From the IMG/VR virus record IMGVR_UViG_3300046007_000143, positions 1 through 35,139 of that record: a DNA stretch of 35,139 nt; one strand, written 5' to 3'. The position numbers and the translations under genes were made by a program. The notes below the pieces were generated by a model that was not told the origin of the DNA, did no database searches, and worked only from the letters and a program-made list of their open reading frames with translations. This stretch comes from a virus. Shown here in pieces: positions 1 through 8,100 of the stretch (its first letter is position 1; every line of letters starts with the position of its first letter).

Positions 1-1
1 C

Positions 2-16
2 AATCTCCCCCAGTAA
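2..16 (+). CDS. 3' end of an upstream gene (partial)
   Basis: Reading from base 2, the frame gives Asn-Leu-Pro-Gln then TAA at 14-16, one base before the ATG of the next gene. This fits the last codons of an upstream late gene in the same operon, matching the tight packing elsewhere. Only four codons are visible, so the product cannot be named. A capsid or portal-type gene would be expected here from typical phage order, but that is inference. Confidence 0.3.
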   Translation, partial: NLPQ

Positions 17-17
17 G

Positions 18-251
18 ATGCCCGGCGGCAAAAAGAAAGCCCGTCGTGATGACACTGACTTCACCCAGTTCAAAGAGGGTGGTAAGGTCAACGCGGCGGG
101 TAACTACACGAAGCCAAGTCTTCGCAAGAAGATACTGAGCCAAGTCAAAGCCGCCGCGACTCAGGGTACGGGAGCTGGAAAATGGTCAGCCCGTAAAGCG
201 CAGCTTGTGGCCAAGAAATATAAAGCCGCAGGCGGCGGGTACAGGGACTAA
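18..251 (+). CDS. DUF5872-like protein, N-terminal half
   Basis: This 77-residue, lysine/arginine-rich protein has an N-terminal stretch with paired basic residues and a C-terminal block reading WSARKAQLVAKKYKAAGGGY. From memory, that block is the first conserved part of the DUF5872 family of small phage proteins of unknown function. Family members usually continue into a second block (KWRTKSGK...TGERYLP), but here the frame stops at TAA 249-251 and the second block is in the next ORF. The strong basic charge suggests nucleic-acid or virion-DNA association, which is inference. The ATG at 18 follows the upstream stop by one base. Confidence 0.75.
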   Translation: MPGGKKKARRDDTDFTQFKEGGKVNAAGNYTKPSLRKKILSQVKAAATQGTGAGKWSARKAQLVAKKYKAAGGGYRD

Positions 252-252
252 A

Positions 253-486
253 GTGAAAGCGCCGCAGAAATCCCTCAAGGACTGGGGCGACCAGAAGTGG
301 CGCACCAAGTCTGGCAAACCGTCTTCCAAGACGGGGGAGCGGTATTTGCCCGAGAAAGCCATACAATCACTCAGCCCTGCCGAGTACGCTGCAACCACAA
401 AGGCCAAGCGTGCCGGTAAAGCAGCAGGCAAGCAGTTCGTGGCGCAGCCCAAGCGTATCGCAAAGAAAACAGCAGGGTTCAGATAA
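253..486 (+). CDS. DUF5872-like protein, C-terminal half
   Basis: Starting from GTG at 253, one base after the previous stop, this encodes 77 residues with WRTKSGK, TGERYLPEKAI and a KQFV...PKRIAKKTA tail, the second conserved block of DUF5872-like proteins as I recall them. An AGGG at 243-246, six bases before the GTG, is a plausible ribosome-binding site, so separate translation is possible. The frame is also open upstream to an ATG at 205, but that segment is the wrong frame of the preceding gene. A +1 shift near 240-250 would fuse both halves into one normal-looking protein. The TAA overlaps the next start (TAATG). Confidence 0.7.
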   Translation: MKAPQKSLKDWGDQKWRTKSGKPSSKTGERYLPEKAIQSLSPAEYAATTKAKRAGKAAGKQFVAQPKRIAKKTAGFR

Positions 487-1187
487 TGGCAACTTCCGGC
501 ACCGCAGCATTCAACCTTGACCTGACAGAACTGGTCGAGGAGGCGTTCGAGCGCGTCGGTAGCGAGTTGCGTACGGGCTATGACTTAAAAACTGCACGGC
601 GTTCCCTGAACCTGTTGTTCGCTGATTGGGCCAACCGTGGCGTGAACATGTGGACGTTCGAGCAGGGCTCCATCACGATGGTTCCGGGCACAGCTACATA
701 CAACCTACCGTCAGACACCGTTGACCTTCTGGAACACGTCATCCGCACGGGAGCAGGTAACGCAGCCACACAGGCCGACCTGACCATCACGCGTATCAGC
801 GTCTCCACCTACGCCACCATCCCCAATAAGCTGGCCCAAGCCCGTCCGATTCAGGTCTGGATTGAGCGTCTTCAGGAGACTCCGCGCATTACCGTGTGGC
901 CCATCCCCGATGCCAGCCAGACCTACACGTTCGTGTACTGGCGTATGCGCCGCATTGATGATGCTGGTAGCGGTGTGAATACGATGGACGTTCCGTTCCG
1001 GTTTATTCCCTGCATGGTGGCGGGACTGGCCTACTACTTGGCCATGAAGGTTCCCGGTGGCGTAGAGCGTCTGGGCATTTTGAAAGAGCAGTACGATACG
1101 GCGTGGCAGTTGGCCGCTGACGAAGACCGCGAGAAGGCGTCTGTACGTTTCGTGCCACGTCAGATGTTCATTGGAAGCGGTACGTAA
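486..1187 (+). CDS. P22 gp4-like head-to-tail adaptor / DNA-stabilisation protein
   Basis: The 233-residue protein begins with an acidic helical segment (LDLTELVEEAFERVG at about 10-24) followed by TARRSLNLLFADWANRGVNMW. This N-terminal pattern is typical of phage adaptor proteins related to P22 gp4, which sit below the portal and close the head after packaging. The middle is beta-rich and includes VWIERLQETPRITVWP and a YWRMRRIDD segment, as in related podophage proteins. It is longer than P22 gp4 (166 aa). The start overlaps the preceding stop by one base. The gp10-like partner lies at 13904. Family assignment is by recall of sequence pattern, not by a search. Confidence 0.72.
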   Translation: MATSGTAAFNLDLTELVEEAFERVGSELRTGYDLKTARRSLNLLFADWANRGVNMWTFEQGSITMVPGTATYNLPSDTVDLLEHVIRTGAGNAATQADLTITRISVSTYATIPNKLAQARPIQVWIERLQETPRITVWPIPDASQTYTFVYWRMRRIDDAGSGVNTMDVPFRFIPCMVAGLAYYLAMKVPGGVERLGILKEQYDTAWQLAADEDREKASVRFVPRQMFIGSGT

Positions 1188-1580
1188 GTGGGAAACCGTT
1201 TCTCCTCTGGCAAGAACTCGATTGCCGAGTGTGATCGGTGCGGGTTTCGGTTCAAGCTGACTTCCCTGCGGAAAGAGACCGTCAAGACGAAGATACGCGA
1301 GATTCTGGTGTGCAGCAGTTGCTGGGACCCGGATCAACCGCAGTTGATGTTGGGCATGTATCCGGTAGATGACCCGCAGGCGGTTCGTGATCCCCGCCCA
1401 GACCGCAGCTACGTGGCCTCTGGCCTGTTGGCGGATGGTTACCAAGGGCAGGGTAGCCGGAACATCCAGTGGGGCTGGAATCCGGTCGGAGGTTCTCGGT
1501 TTTTTGATGACGCACTGACGCCAAACCTCTTGGCTTTAGGCGTGCAAGTTGGTACAGTCAGTATACAAATTGGAGCGTAA
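1188..1580 (+). CDS. zinc-ribbon phage protein
   Basis: A GTG immediately after the previous TAA starts a 130-residue protein opening MGNRFSSGKNSIAECDRCGF. Two CxxC pairs, C15/C18 and C42/C45, can form a four-cysteine zinc ribbon. A conserved-looking segment follows (WDPDQPQLMLG, DPQAVRDPRPD, and RNIQWGWNPVG near 91-101). I recognise this arrangement as a recurrent uncharacterised protein in phage structural operons. GGAAG about 12 bases upstream is a poor ribosome site, so coupling to the preceding gene is likely. Its position between two adaptor genes suggests a virion or assembly role, which is inference. Confidence 0.75.
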   Translation: MGNRFSSGKNSIAECDRCGFRFKLTSLRKETVKTKIREILVCSSCWDPDQPQLMLGMYPVDDPQAVRDPRPDRSYVASGLLADGYQGQGSRNIQWGWNPVGGSRFFDDALTPNLLALGVQVGTVSIQIGA

Positions 1581-1581
1581 A

Positions 1582-1770
1582 ATGGCATTCAAATCAGCAG
1601 CAGACGGCATAGCCTCCAAAGGCAAGACCAAGGGCAAGAATCTGGGCGACAGCGGCCCCTCCGTAGCCATTCAAAAAGGTGGCAAGGGCGGTAACGGTGG
1701 CAAGACCAACGAAGAGATGCTCAAACTGGGCCGTGGTCTGGCCAAGGTCGCAAACCAAAAGCGAGGTTAA
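1582..1770 (+). CDS. small Lys/Gly-rich phage protein
   Basis: This 62-residue protein is rich in lysine and glycine (KGKTKGKNLGDS, KGGKGGNGGK) and otherwise lacks recognisable domains. The frame is open upstream to 1549, but the ATG at 1582 is preferred because GGAG lies at 1572-1575 and the earlier start would overlap the zinc-ribbon gene by 32 bases. The composition resembles small basic, possibly disordered proteins often found next to phage head or adaptor genes. No function is assigned. It ends two bases before the next ATG. Confidence 0.6.
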   Translation: MAFKSAADGIASKGKTKGKNLGDSGPSVAIQKGGKGGNGGKTNEEMLKLGRGLAKVANQKRG

Positions 1771-1772
1771 TC

Positions 1773-2018
1773 ATGGCTACAAAGAACAACTTGTCGGCTG
1801 CGTCCTACGCCAAGCCCCACACCATGTCAGGTAAACCCGTGACTGTGGAAGCCAATCCGGGTAAGCTGCCAAACCGCAGCAAGCTCGATACCGTTGACGC
1901 AACTGTGGGCAACATCAGCAAGTCCGCCGGTAGCGAGACAACCAAAACTGCGGGCACTGTGACTCGCGGTAACGGCTGCGCTACCAAGGGCATCACCGCC
2001 CGTGGGCCAATGGCATAA
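1773..2018 (+). CDS. small hypothetical phage protein
   Basis: This 81-residue protein is rich in Thr, Ser, Lys and Gly, with no membrane segment or catalytic motif. The sequence contains KPHTMSGKPVTVEANPGKLPNRSK and a Gly/Thr-rich second half with a single Cys (GNGCATKG). GAGGTTAATC before the ATG provides a GAGG ribosome site at suitable spacing. I do not recognise a named family. Its location between small structural genes suggests a minor virion or assembly component, which is inference. Confidence 0.6.
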   Translation: MATKNNLSAASYAKPHTMSGKPVTVEANPGKLPNRSKLDTVDATVGNISKSAGSETTKTAGTVTRGNGCATKGITARGPMA

Positions 2019-2031
2019 CTAGGGTTTACCC

Positions 2032-2745
2032 GTGAACTATACGCAGCTCGTCGCGGCCATTGAGTCGTACACGGAGAACCAGTTCCCAGTCACGTACTTG
2101 GCGGACGGCTCTACCGTGTCCAGCACACAGCAGATTAACCGTCTGATTGAGCAGGCCGAGCAGCGTATATACAACTCGGTGCAGTTCCCGTCGATTCGCA
2201 AGAATGTGACCGGCAGCATCACGGCCAACAACAAGTATTTGGCTTGCCCAAACGACTTTCTGGCGGTGTATTCCATTGCGGTAATTGACTCGCTGGGTGT
2301 GTATGAGTTCTTGCTGAACAAAGATGTGAACTTCATCCGCCAAGCATATCCCCAGCCAACAGATACGGCGCAGCCCAAGTATTACGCATTGTTCGGGTCG
2401 CAGACCAACGACCCAAATGAGTTGACGTTCATCCTTGGCCCCACACCGAACCTAACGTATGGTGTTGAGCTTCACTATTACTACTACCCTGAGTCAATTA
2501 CAACTGTTGCCTCTGGTCAGACATGGCTGGGCGATAACTTTGACTCTGTGCTGCTGTATGGCAGCTTGGTCGAGGCGTACACGTACATGAAGGGTGAAGC
2601 TGACCTTGTTACGCTGTACAACACCAAGTACAACGAAGCCCTTGCTCTGGCTAAACGACTTGGTGATGGACTTGAGCGGTCCGACAGTTATAGAAGCGGG
2701 CAATACCGTGCTCCGCCTTTGCCCCGAAACAATGGGGTCGCGTAA
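2032..2745 (+). CDS. SU10-type phage adaptor protein
   Basis: The 237-residue protein starts at GTG 2032, seven bases after AGGG. It has an N-terminal helical pattern (INRLIEQAEQRIYNSVQFPSIR, about 36-57), a beta-rich middle (ANNKYLACPNDFLAVYSIAV, YEFLLNKDVNFIRQAYP) and a helical C terminus (LLYGSLVEAYTYMKGE, LYNTKYNEALALAKRLGDG). The pattern of a Pro-ended initial helix followed by FLAVYS and Y-rich strands matches proteins annotated as phage adaptors of the SU10 type, which join portal and tail. With the gp4-like gene this would be a second tail-interface protein. The stop overlaps the next start in TAATG. Confidence 0.65.
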   Translation: MNYTQLVAAIESYTENQFPVTYLADGSTVSSTQQINRLIEQAEQRIYNSVQFPSIRKNVTGSITANNKYLACPNDFLAVYSIAVIDSLGVYEFLLNKDVNFIRQAYPQPTDTAQPKYYALFGSQTNDPNELTFILGPTPNLTYGVELHYYYYPESITTVASGQTWLGDNFDSVLLYGSLVEAYTYMKGEADLVTLYNTKYNEALALAKRLGDGLERSDSYRSGQYRAPPLPRNNGVA

Positions 2746-3374
2746 TGGTAAGGCACAATCGCCAAGCAGCCAAAGCCTTAGGACTACCCAAGTGTTACGG
2801 CTCTCCCTGCCATAAACACCCAGAGCTTGAGGGCTTTCGTCGAGTGTCCGGCGCATGTGTTGCCTGTGCCAAGCAAAATCTGCAAAACAGTCGAGCGGCA
2901 AATTTAGAACGTACAAAAGTGCAACAGGATAAGGACCGCATCAAGCTGTTGCAAAACCCAGTTTATGTTGCTAAGAAACGCATTAGTGATACTGCCTACC
3001 GAGCCGCAAACAAGGCGCAATGCCGTGCAGTTATCGAGGCATGGAGCGCACGCAACCCCGAAAAGGTAAAAGCGTACGCAAAGAAGACCAAAGCGTTTAA
3101 CTCTGGTCGTGTGCTTGCACACACTGTAAAACGCCGCTTGGCAAAAATAAAGCGCACCCCCGTGTGGCTAACATCAGATGACCACTGGATGATTGAGCAA
3201 GCATACGAGTTGGCCGCAGTCCGTACCAAAATGTTTGGTTTTGCTTGGCACGTTGACCATATCGTCCCGTTGCAAGGTAAACTCGTCTCAGGACTTCACG
3301 CCCCCAATAACTTGCGTGTCATACCCGGCGCTGAGAATATACGGAAGTCCAACCACTTTCAGGTAGCTACATGA
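2745..3374 (+). CDS. free-standing HNH endonuclease
   Basis: The 209-residue protein ends in an HNH module: HVDHIVPLQGK (H169, D171, H172), then SGLHAPNNLRVIP and NIRKSNHF (N198, K201, N203). An N-terminal cysteine set (C17, C22, C38, C41) could bind zinc, and the middle is basic and helical. Such proteins nick or cut double-stranded DNA and in phages often act as homing endonucleases, or sometimes in packaging. Here it overlaps the adaptor by one base and the next gene by four, inside the structural operon, which suggests a mobile insertion. Base composition is lower in GC than its neighbours (about 40% at 2941-3000). Confidence 0.85.
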   Translation: MVRHNRQAAKALGLPKCYGSPCHKHPELEGFRRVSGACVACAKQNLQNSRAANLERTKVQQDKDRIKLLQNPVYVAKKRISDTAYRAANKAQCRAVIEAWSARNPEKVKAYAKKTKAFNSGRVLAHTVKRRLAKIKRTPVWLTSDDHWMIEQAYELAAVRTKMFGFAWHVDHIVPLQGKLVSGLHAPNNLRVIPGAENIRKSNHFQVAT

Positions 3375-3817
3375 CCATCGCACAAACAGCAACGACCAGC
3401 TTTAAAATTGAACTGCTTCAGGCAGTTCATAGCTTTGGCCCCACGTCCCCTGACACGTACAAGATCGCGCTTTACACGGCGCTGTCAACGATTGGTCCCG
3501 GCACTACTGTATATACAACAACGGCTGAAGTTGTCGGTACGGGCTACACGGCTGGGGGTAACACACTTGTAATCTCTACAAGCCCTACGTCTGGCAACAA
3601 CAACCTTGGAGTTCCCACTGCCTTCATCAGCTTTGCCAACTCATCTTGGCCTGCCTCGACATTTACAGCCCGTGGTGCATTGATCTACAACAGCACTGAA
3701 AGCAACAAATCTGTAGCGGTGCTGGATTTCGGCGCGGATAAGACCGTTTCTAACGACACGTTCCAAATCATTTTCCCAACCGCCGATGCCACCAGCGCAA
3801 TCGTGCGAATCAGCTAA
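3371..3817 (+). CDS. conserved phage virion protein, beta-rich
   Basis: This 148-residue protein is Thr/Ser-rich and almost entirely beta-strand-like. It opens SFKIELLQAVHSFGPTSPDTYKIALYT and contains VVGTGYTAGGNTL, a pattern I recognise from a common uncharacterised family in phage tail-gene regions. No catalytic residues or membrane segments are visible. The ATG overlaps the HNH gene stop (ATGA), so translation is probably coupled. A minor tail or head-decoration role is likely from context only. Confidence 0.65.
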   Translation: MTIAQTATTSFKIELLQAVHSFGPTSPDTYKIALYTALSTIGPGTTVYTTTAEVVGTGYTAGGNTLVISTSPTSGNNNLGVPTAFISFANSSWPASTFTARGALIYNSTESNKSVAVLDFGADKTVSNDTFQIIFPTADATSAIVRIS

Positions 3818-3829
3818 ACAGGAGCTTAC

Positions 3830-4402
3830 ATGCCAATCGAAAACAGCCAAACTCAAGATGCCGTGCAAGCAGGCATGATCGCCAACAAAGCGTCAACTGA
3901 GCAAATGGGGGCCGGTGGCGTATACACCGTTGAGTGCGTCGGCGCTGACGGCCAAGTCAAATGGACCGACACGTTCCACAACCTCGTGATGAACGAAGGC
4001 GTGCAGGACATGAACGCCAAGTACTTTAAAGGCGCTACGTACACAGCCTCGCCCTTTCTTGGTCTTGTCACTGGCCCCGGCTCGGGAACTACATTTGCCG
4101 CAACAGACACGTTAGCATCCCATATTGGCTGGACTGAGAGCACGGATTACGCAGGCGCACGCAAAGCAGTCACGTTTGGCACGGCTACAACAGCTAATCC
4201 ATCAGTTATATCTAACTCTGCGTCCCCATCGTCGTTTGCCATGAACGCCACAGTTATTGTTGGCGGTGCCTTCCTGTGTACAGTGTCGAGTGGTACGTCC
4301 GGCATCTTGTTTTCCGCTGGTGACTTTACGGGCGGCGACAAGCTCGTAGACAGCGGCGATACACTGAATGTCACATACACTTTTTCGCTGACTGCTACTT
4401 AA
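3830..4402 (+). CDS. conserved phage structural protein
   Basis: This 190-residue protein has a polar N terminus and then VYTVECVGADGQVKWTDTFHN followed by LVMNEGVQDMNAKYFKG. That is a recurring signature of an uncharacterised family in phage structural operons. The rest is beta-rich and Ala/Thr/Ser-rich, ending in alternating strands (LNVTYTFSLTAT). AGGAG lies five bases before the ATG. It is probably a virion component attached to the tail or fibres, from context. No enzyme motif is seen. Confidence 0.65.
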   Translation: MPIENSQTQDAVQAGMIANKASTEQMGAGGVYTVECVGADGQVKWTDTFHNLVMNEGVQDMNAKYFKGATYTASPFLGLVTGPGSGTTFAATDTLASHIGWTESTDYAGARKAVTFGTATTANPSVISNSASPSSFAMNATVIVGGAFLCTVSSGTSGILFSAGDFTGGDKLVDSGDTLNVTYTFSLTAT

Positions 4403-4413
4403 AAGGCGGCTAG

Positions 4414-5139
4414 GTGTTTGGTGATGCAGCTTTTGCTCAAGCTCCTTTCGCCGCACTTGGCGCGAGTGGTATTGCCTATGACGTAGAGGTAGCCGAGACG
4501 GGGACCGTGATATCGGATTCTGCTTTGGCAGCAACGTTTTTTGTAGCTACGAATACCGAAAGTAGCTCTGGTGTAGCCGCAGTTAACACGATCAACAACA
4601 TCTTCAATAGCCTACTTTCTGGGGCGGCATCTACGGCGTCCACTCAGGCGGTACAGGTAGATTTTGCAGGGTTAATAGCAGAGGCGGCTTCCACCCAAGC
4701 AGCCCAGACGGTTATTGCAACGATGTTGGCAAACGCATCTGAGAGCGTTACAGCACTTGCTACACCTACAGCTAACTCGGTAGTTTTTGCAAGTATTTTG
4801 GAAGCAGTTTCAGGGGCAGACGCAAATATTGGAACGAGAACCTTCCTTGTCGGTATAACCGAAGCGGCTTCCGGGGGGAGTGTTGTATCAACCAGCGCGG
4901 TCTTTGTCGGAACAGTAGCGGAAATGGCTTCCGCAGTCTCTGCGCTGACGGTTTTGCGAGAAGCTAACGTATACCCTAACGGAGTTCAGCTTTACGTTTA
5001 CATCGGCGGCGTGCTTGTTTGGGCAACAATCAACGACAGTCAGACGCCAAACTGGCAAAATATAGGCAGTACGCAGACCCCCGGCTGGAGCGTTGTAGTG
5101 GACACGCAGGCTCCCGGCTGGACCATCCTGCCATCGTAA
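4414..5139 (+). CDS. phage structural protein with C-terminal Trp repeats
   Basis: The GTG at 4414 (AAGG at 4403-4406) starts a 241-residue protein opening MFGDAAFAQAPFAALG, a start seen in many phage tail-region proteins. Residues 20-200 are Ala/Ser/Thr/Val-rich, with loosely repeated blocks built around Glu-Ala-Ala/Val-Ser (AEAAST, LEAVSG, TEAASG, AEMASA). The C-terminal 40 residues contain three short Trp repeats (TPNWQNI, TPGWSVV, APGWTIL). These suggest a trimeric beta structure or attachment segment. It precedes the major fibre by nine bases and is probably fibre- or tail-associated. No function is proven. Confidence 0.6.
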   Translation: MFGDAAFAQAPFAALGASGIAYDVEVAETGTVISDSALAATFFVATNTESSSGVAAVNTINNIFNSLLSGAASTASTQAVQVDFAGLIAEAASTQAAQTVIATMLANASESVTALATPTANSVVFASILEAVSGADANIGTRTFLVGITEAASGGSVVSTSAVFVGTVAEMASAVSALTVLREANVYPNGVQLYVYIGGVLVWATINDSQTPNWQNIGSTQTPGWSVVVDTQAPGWTILPS

Positions 5140-5148
5140 GGAACAAAA

Positions 5149-8100
5149 ATGGCTTTAGTTGTAAAAGATCGCGTACAAGAAACCACGACTGTAGTCGGCA
5201 CGGGGACAATGACTCTTGACGGTGCAGTCCTTGGCTTCCAAACATTCGCCATCATAGGTAACAGCAACACAACATACTACGCAGTTGCAGACGCCATCAC
5301 AGGGGACTGGGAAGTTGGCATTGGTACGTACACTTTGTCTGGGACTACGCTGTCTCGTACAACGGTATTGGAGTCCAGCAACGCTGGGGCGCTGGTTAAC
5401 TTTGCCGCAGGCAGCAAGAACGTATTCTGTACGTACCCAGCAGAGCGTTCGGTGTACTTGGACTCAGCAGGTTCTTACCCTGTACAGAGCACATTCAACG
5501 CTATTACAGCCGCATCCATTGCACTGACTACTGGAACCATTACCACAGCACCAGCCGTTAGCGATGACATAGCAAATAAATTCTATGTGGACTCTATTGC
5601 GGCGCTGGGTATTGTCTACCATGAGCCTGTTTTTGTAGAGTCTCCAGTTGCTGCGGGTAATCTGAATGCCACGTACAACCAGCCGGGCGGCGCAGGAGAC
5701 GGAGTTGGGGCCACGCTGACCAACGCAGGAACGCAAGTTGCGTTGACTATTGACGGGGTGTTGATGACTACGGGTAAGCGGGTGCTGATTCACAACCAGA
5801 CCAGCGCATTCCAGAACGGCGTTTACACGGTTACGACTGTCGGCACTGTCTCAACTAACTGGGTTTTGACTCGGGCAACGGACGCAGACACTTACGCGGT
5901 TAATAGCCCTGACTCATTGGGTCAGGGGGATGCGTTCTATGTCCAAGCAGGCGATACGGGCGCTAGTAACCTGTATGCTGTAAACACTGTTGGGACTATC
6001 ACGTTTGGCACGACTGCCATTACGTTCGCGCTTATTAGCGCGGCTTTCCCATACCTTGCGGGTACGGGTCTGAACCTGAGTCCAGCCACTACGTTCAACA
6101 TCTCCAATGTTGGCACAGCAGGCACGTATGGCTCCTCGTCCAACGTCCCTGTATTCGTCACCAACGCGCAGGGTCAGGTAACGAGCGTCACGAACACGGG
6201 CATCGCCATCACATCTGCGGCAGTCTCTGGGCTTGCAGCATCAGCTACAACAGACACAACCAACGCAGCCAACATAACCACTGGCACACTTCCAGCAGGT
6301 CGTATTGCAGGCACGTATAGCAACCTCACAGGTACGGGCGCACTGGCAGCGGGTTCGTTGGCAACAGGGTTCACGGCAGTCTCCGCCCCACTGGGCGGCA
6401 CAGGCTTAAGTTCCTACACCATCGGCGACCTGATTTACGCAGACACATCAACCTCCTTTGCCAAACTGGCTGACGTAGCTGTAGGTAATGCCTTGATTTC
6501 TGGCGGTGTCGGCTCGGCCCCAAGCTGGGGCAAGATTGGCGCAGCTACTCACATTGACGGTACGCTGCCCGTACTCAATGGCGGCACAAGTCTGACGAGT
6601 CTGACGGCTAATAATGTCATCTTGGGCAACGGCACAGGCGCACCGCTGTTTGTATCTCCGGCTACATCGGGTAATGTGCTTACTGCTAACGGCACAACTT
6701 GGATATCGGCACCAGCAGGTGGTGGTGGGGGCCTGACGTACGTCTACAAAACAGCCAACTACACCGCCGCAAGCAACGAAGGCGTGCTCTGTGACACCTT
6801 GGCTGGCGCTTTTACGGTAACGCTGCCCGCTACACCCGCTGTAGGTGTTCAAGTAATAGTTGCGGATGCTGGTGGTGCTTGGGGTACGAATAACCTCACT
6901 GTGGACCGCAATGGCTCGCTTATCGCTGGCCTAGCCGAAAATCTGGTCTGTGACATTGCAAGCGTAAGTGTCCAGCTTGTTTACGATGGCACGAGTTGGG
7001 AAGTCTACGCGCAGATTGGCGTTAACGGTGGCACACTGGTAACGCTCAATGATATTCAGACACTGACGAATAAAGACCTGACTTCGGCGACCAACACTTT
7101 CCCGACGAGCTTGGCTACTCTTGTCGGCGCACAGACATTAACAAACAAGACTATTGCCTTTGCAAATAACACCTTGACTGGTGTGCAAGCCGAACTGGTC
7201 TCCGGCAGTAACATTAAGACGATAAACGGCACGACCCTGCTCGGCGCAGGCGATTTAGTTGTGGCGTCAGGTATCCTCACCATCAACAATAAAGTTGCCG
7301 CCTATACCGTAGTTGCTGGCGATCTGGGTAAGGTTATCAACTGCACCAGCGGCACGTTCACGGTATCGCTGACGGCTGCGGCCACGCTTGGGGCTGGGTT
7401 TAATGTTACGATTTGGAATACTAGTGCAACCTCAACTGATGTAATTACTATTGACGCATTTGCGTCGGAAACAATTGACGGTTTGCAAGCGGTAATTCTT
7501 CGCCGTGGCGAAGGTATGGAGATTGTTTCTGACGGCTCAAACTGGCAGACGGGTAACAAAAAGGTAATGCGGGCATACGCGGAAAATATGCTTAGTACTG
7601 CCTTTAGACCAACAGCTTCTGGAAACGGGGCACTAGCTATAAGCTCAGGCGGACTTACATCCATCGCCTCTAATTCTGGCGCTATAAATATTGGCGGAGG
7701 TACTTCGTCTGGAACAAATTCACTTGGCATTTTAGGAAGCCCCTCCGGTACCAATAGCACGGCTATTGGACTTAACAACGGTTCTCAGTATGCCGTCGCT
7801 ACCGGCTCCGGCGCAGTGTCTCTTGGCGGCTCTTACGCATCTGGTACGGATACGTTTGCTGCTGTTATTGGAACCAGCTCAAGCTCTTACGGAACTTCGA
7901 ACTCACTCGCTATTGCAATGGGCTATATTGCAAAGGCTGCATATGCTAGCGTTGCCATTGGGGCAAGAGCAGTAGCCTCCGTATCTAACTCGATATCTAT
8001 TTGTAGTAGTTATTCAAGTTTTGGAAATGTGTCTTCTGGATTTAATTCAATTACTTTAGGGGATGGCAACGCTGCAGCCGGTACAAGCTCTGTTGCATGG

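Noticed and set aside
711-1445. Minus-strand ORF of 244 codons over the gp4-like and zinc-ribbon genes
   Set aside because: It overlaps two well-supported genes of opposite strand and shows no recognisable domain or Shine-Dalgarno.
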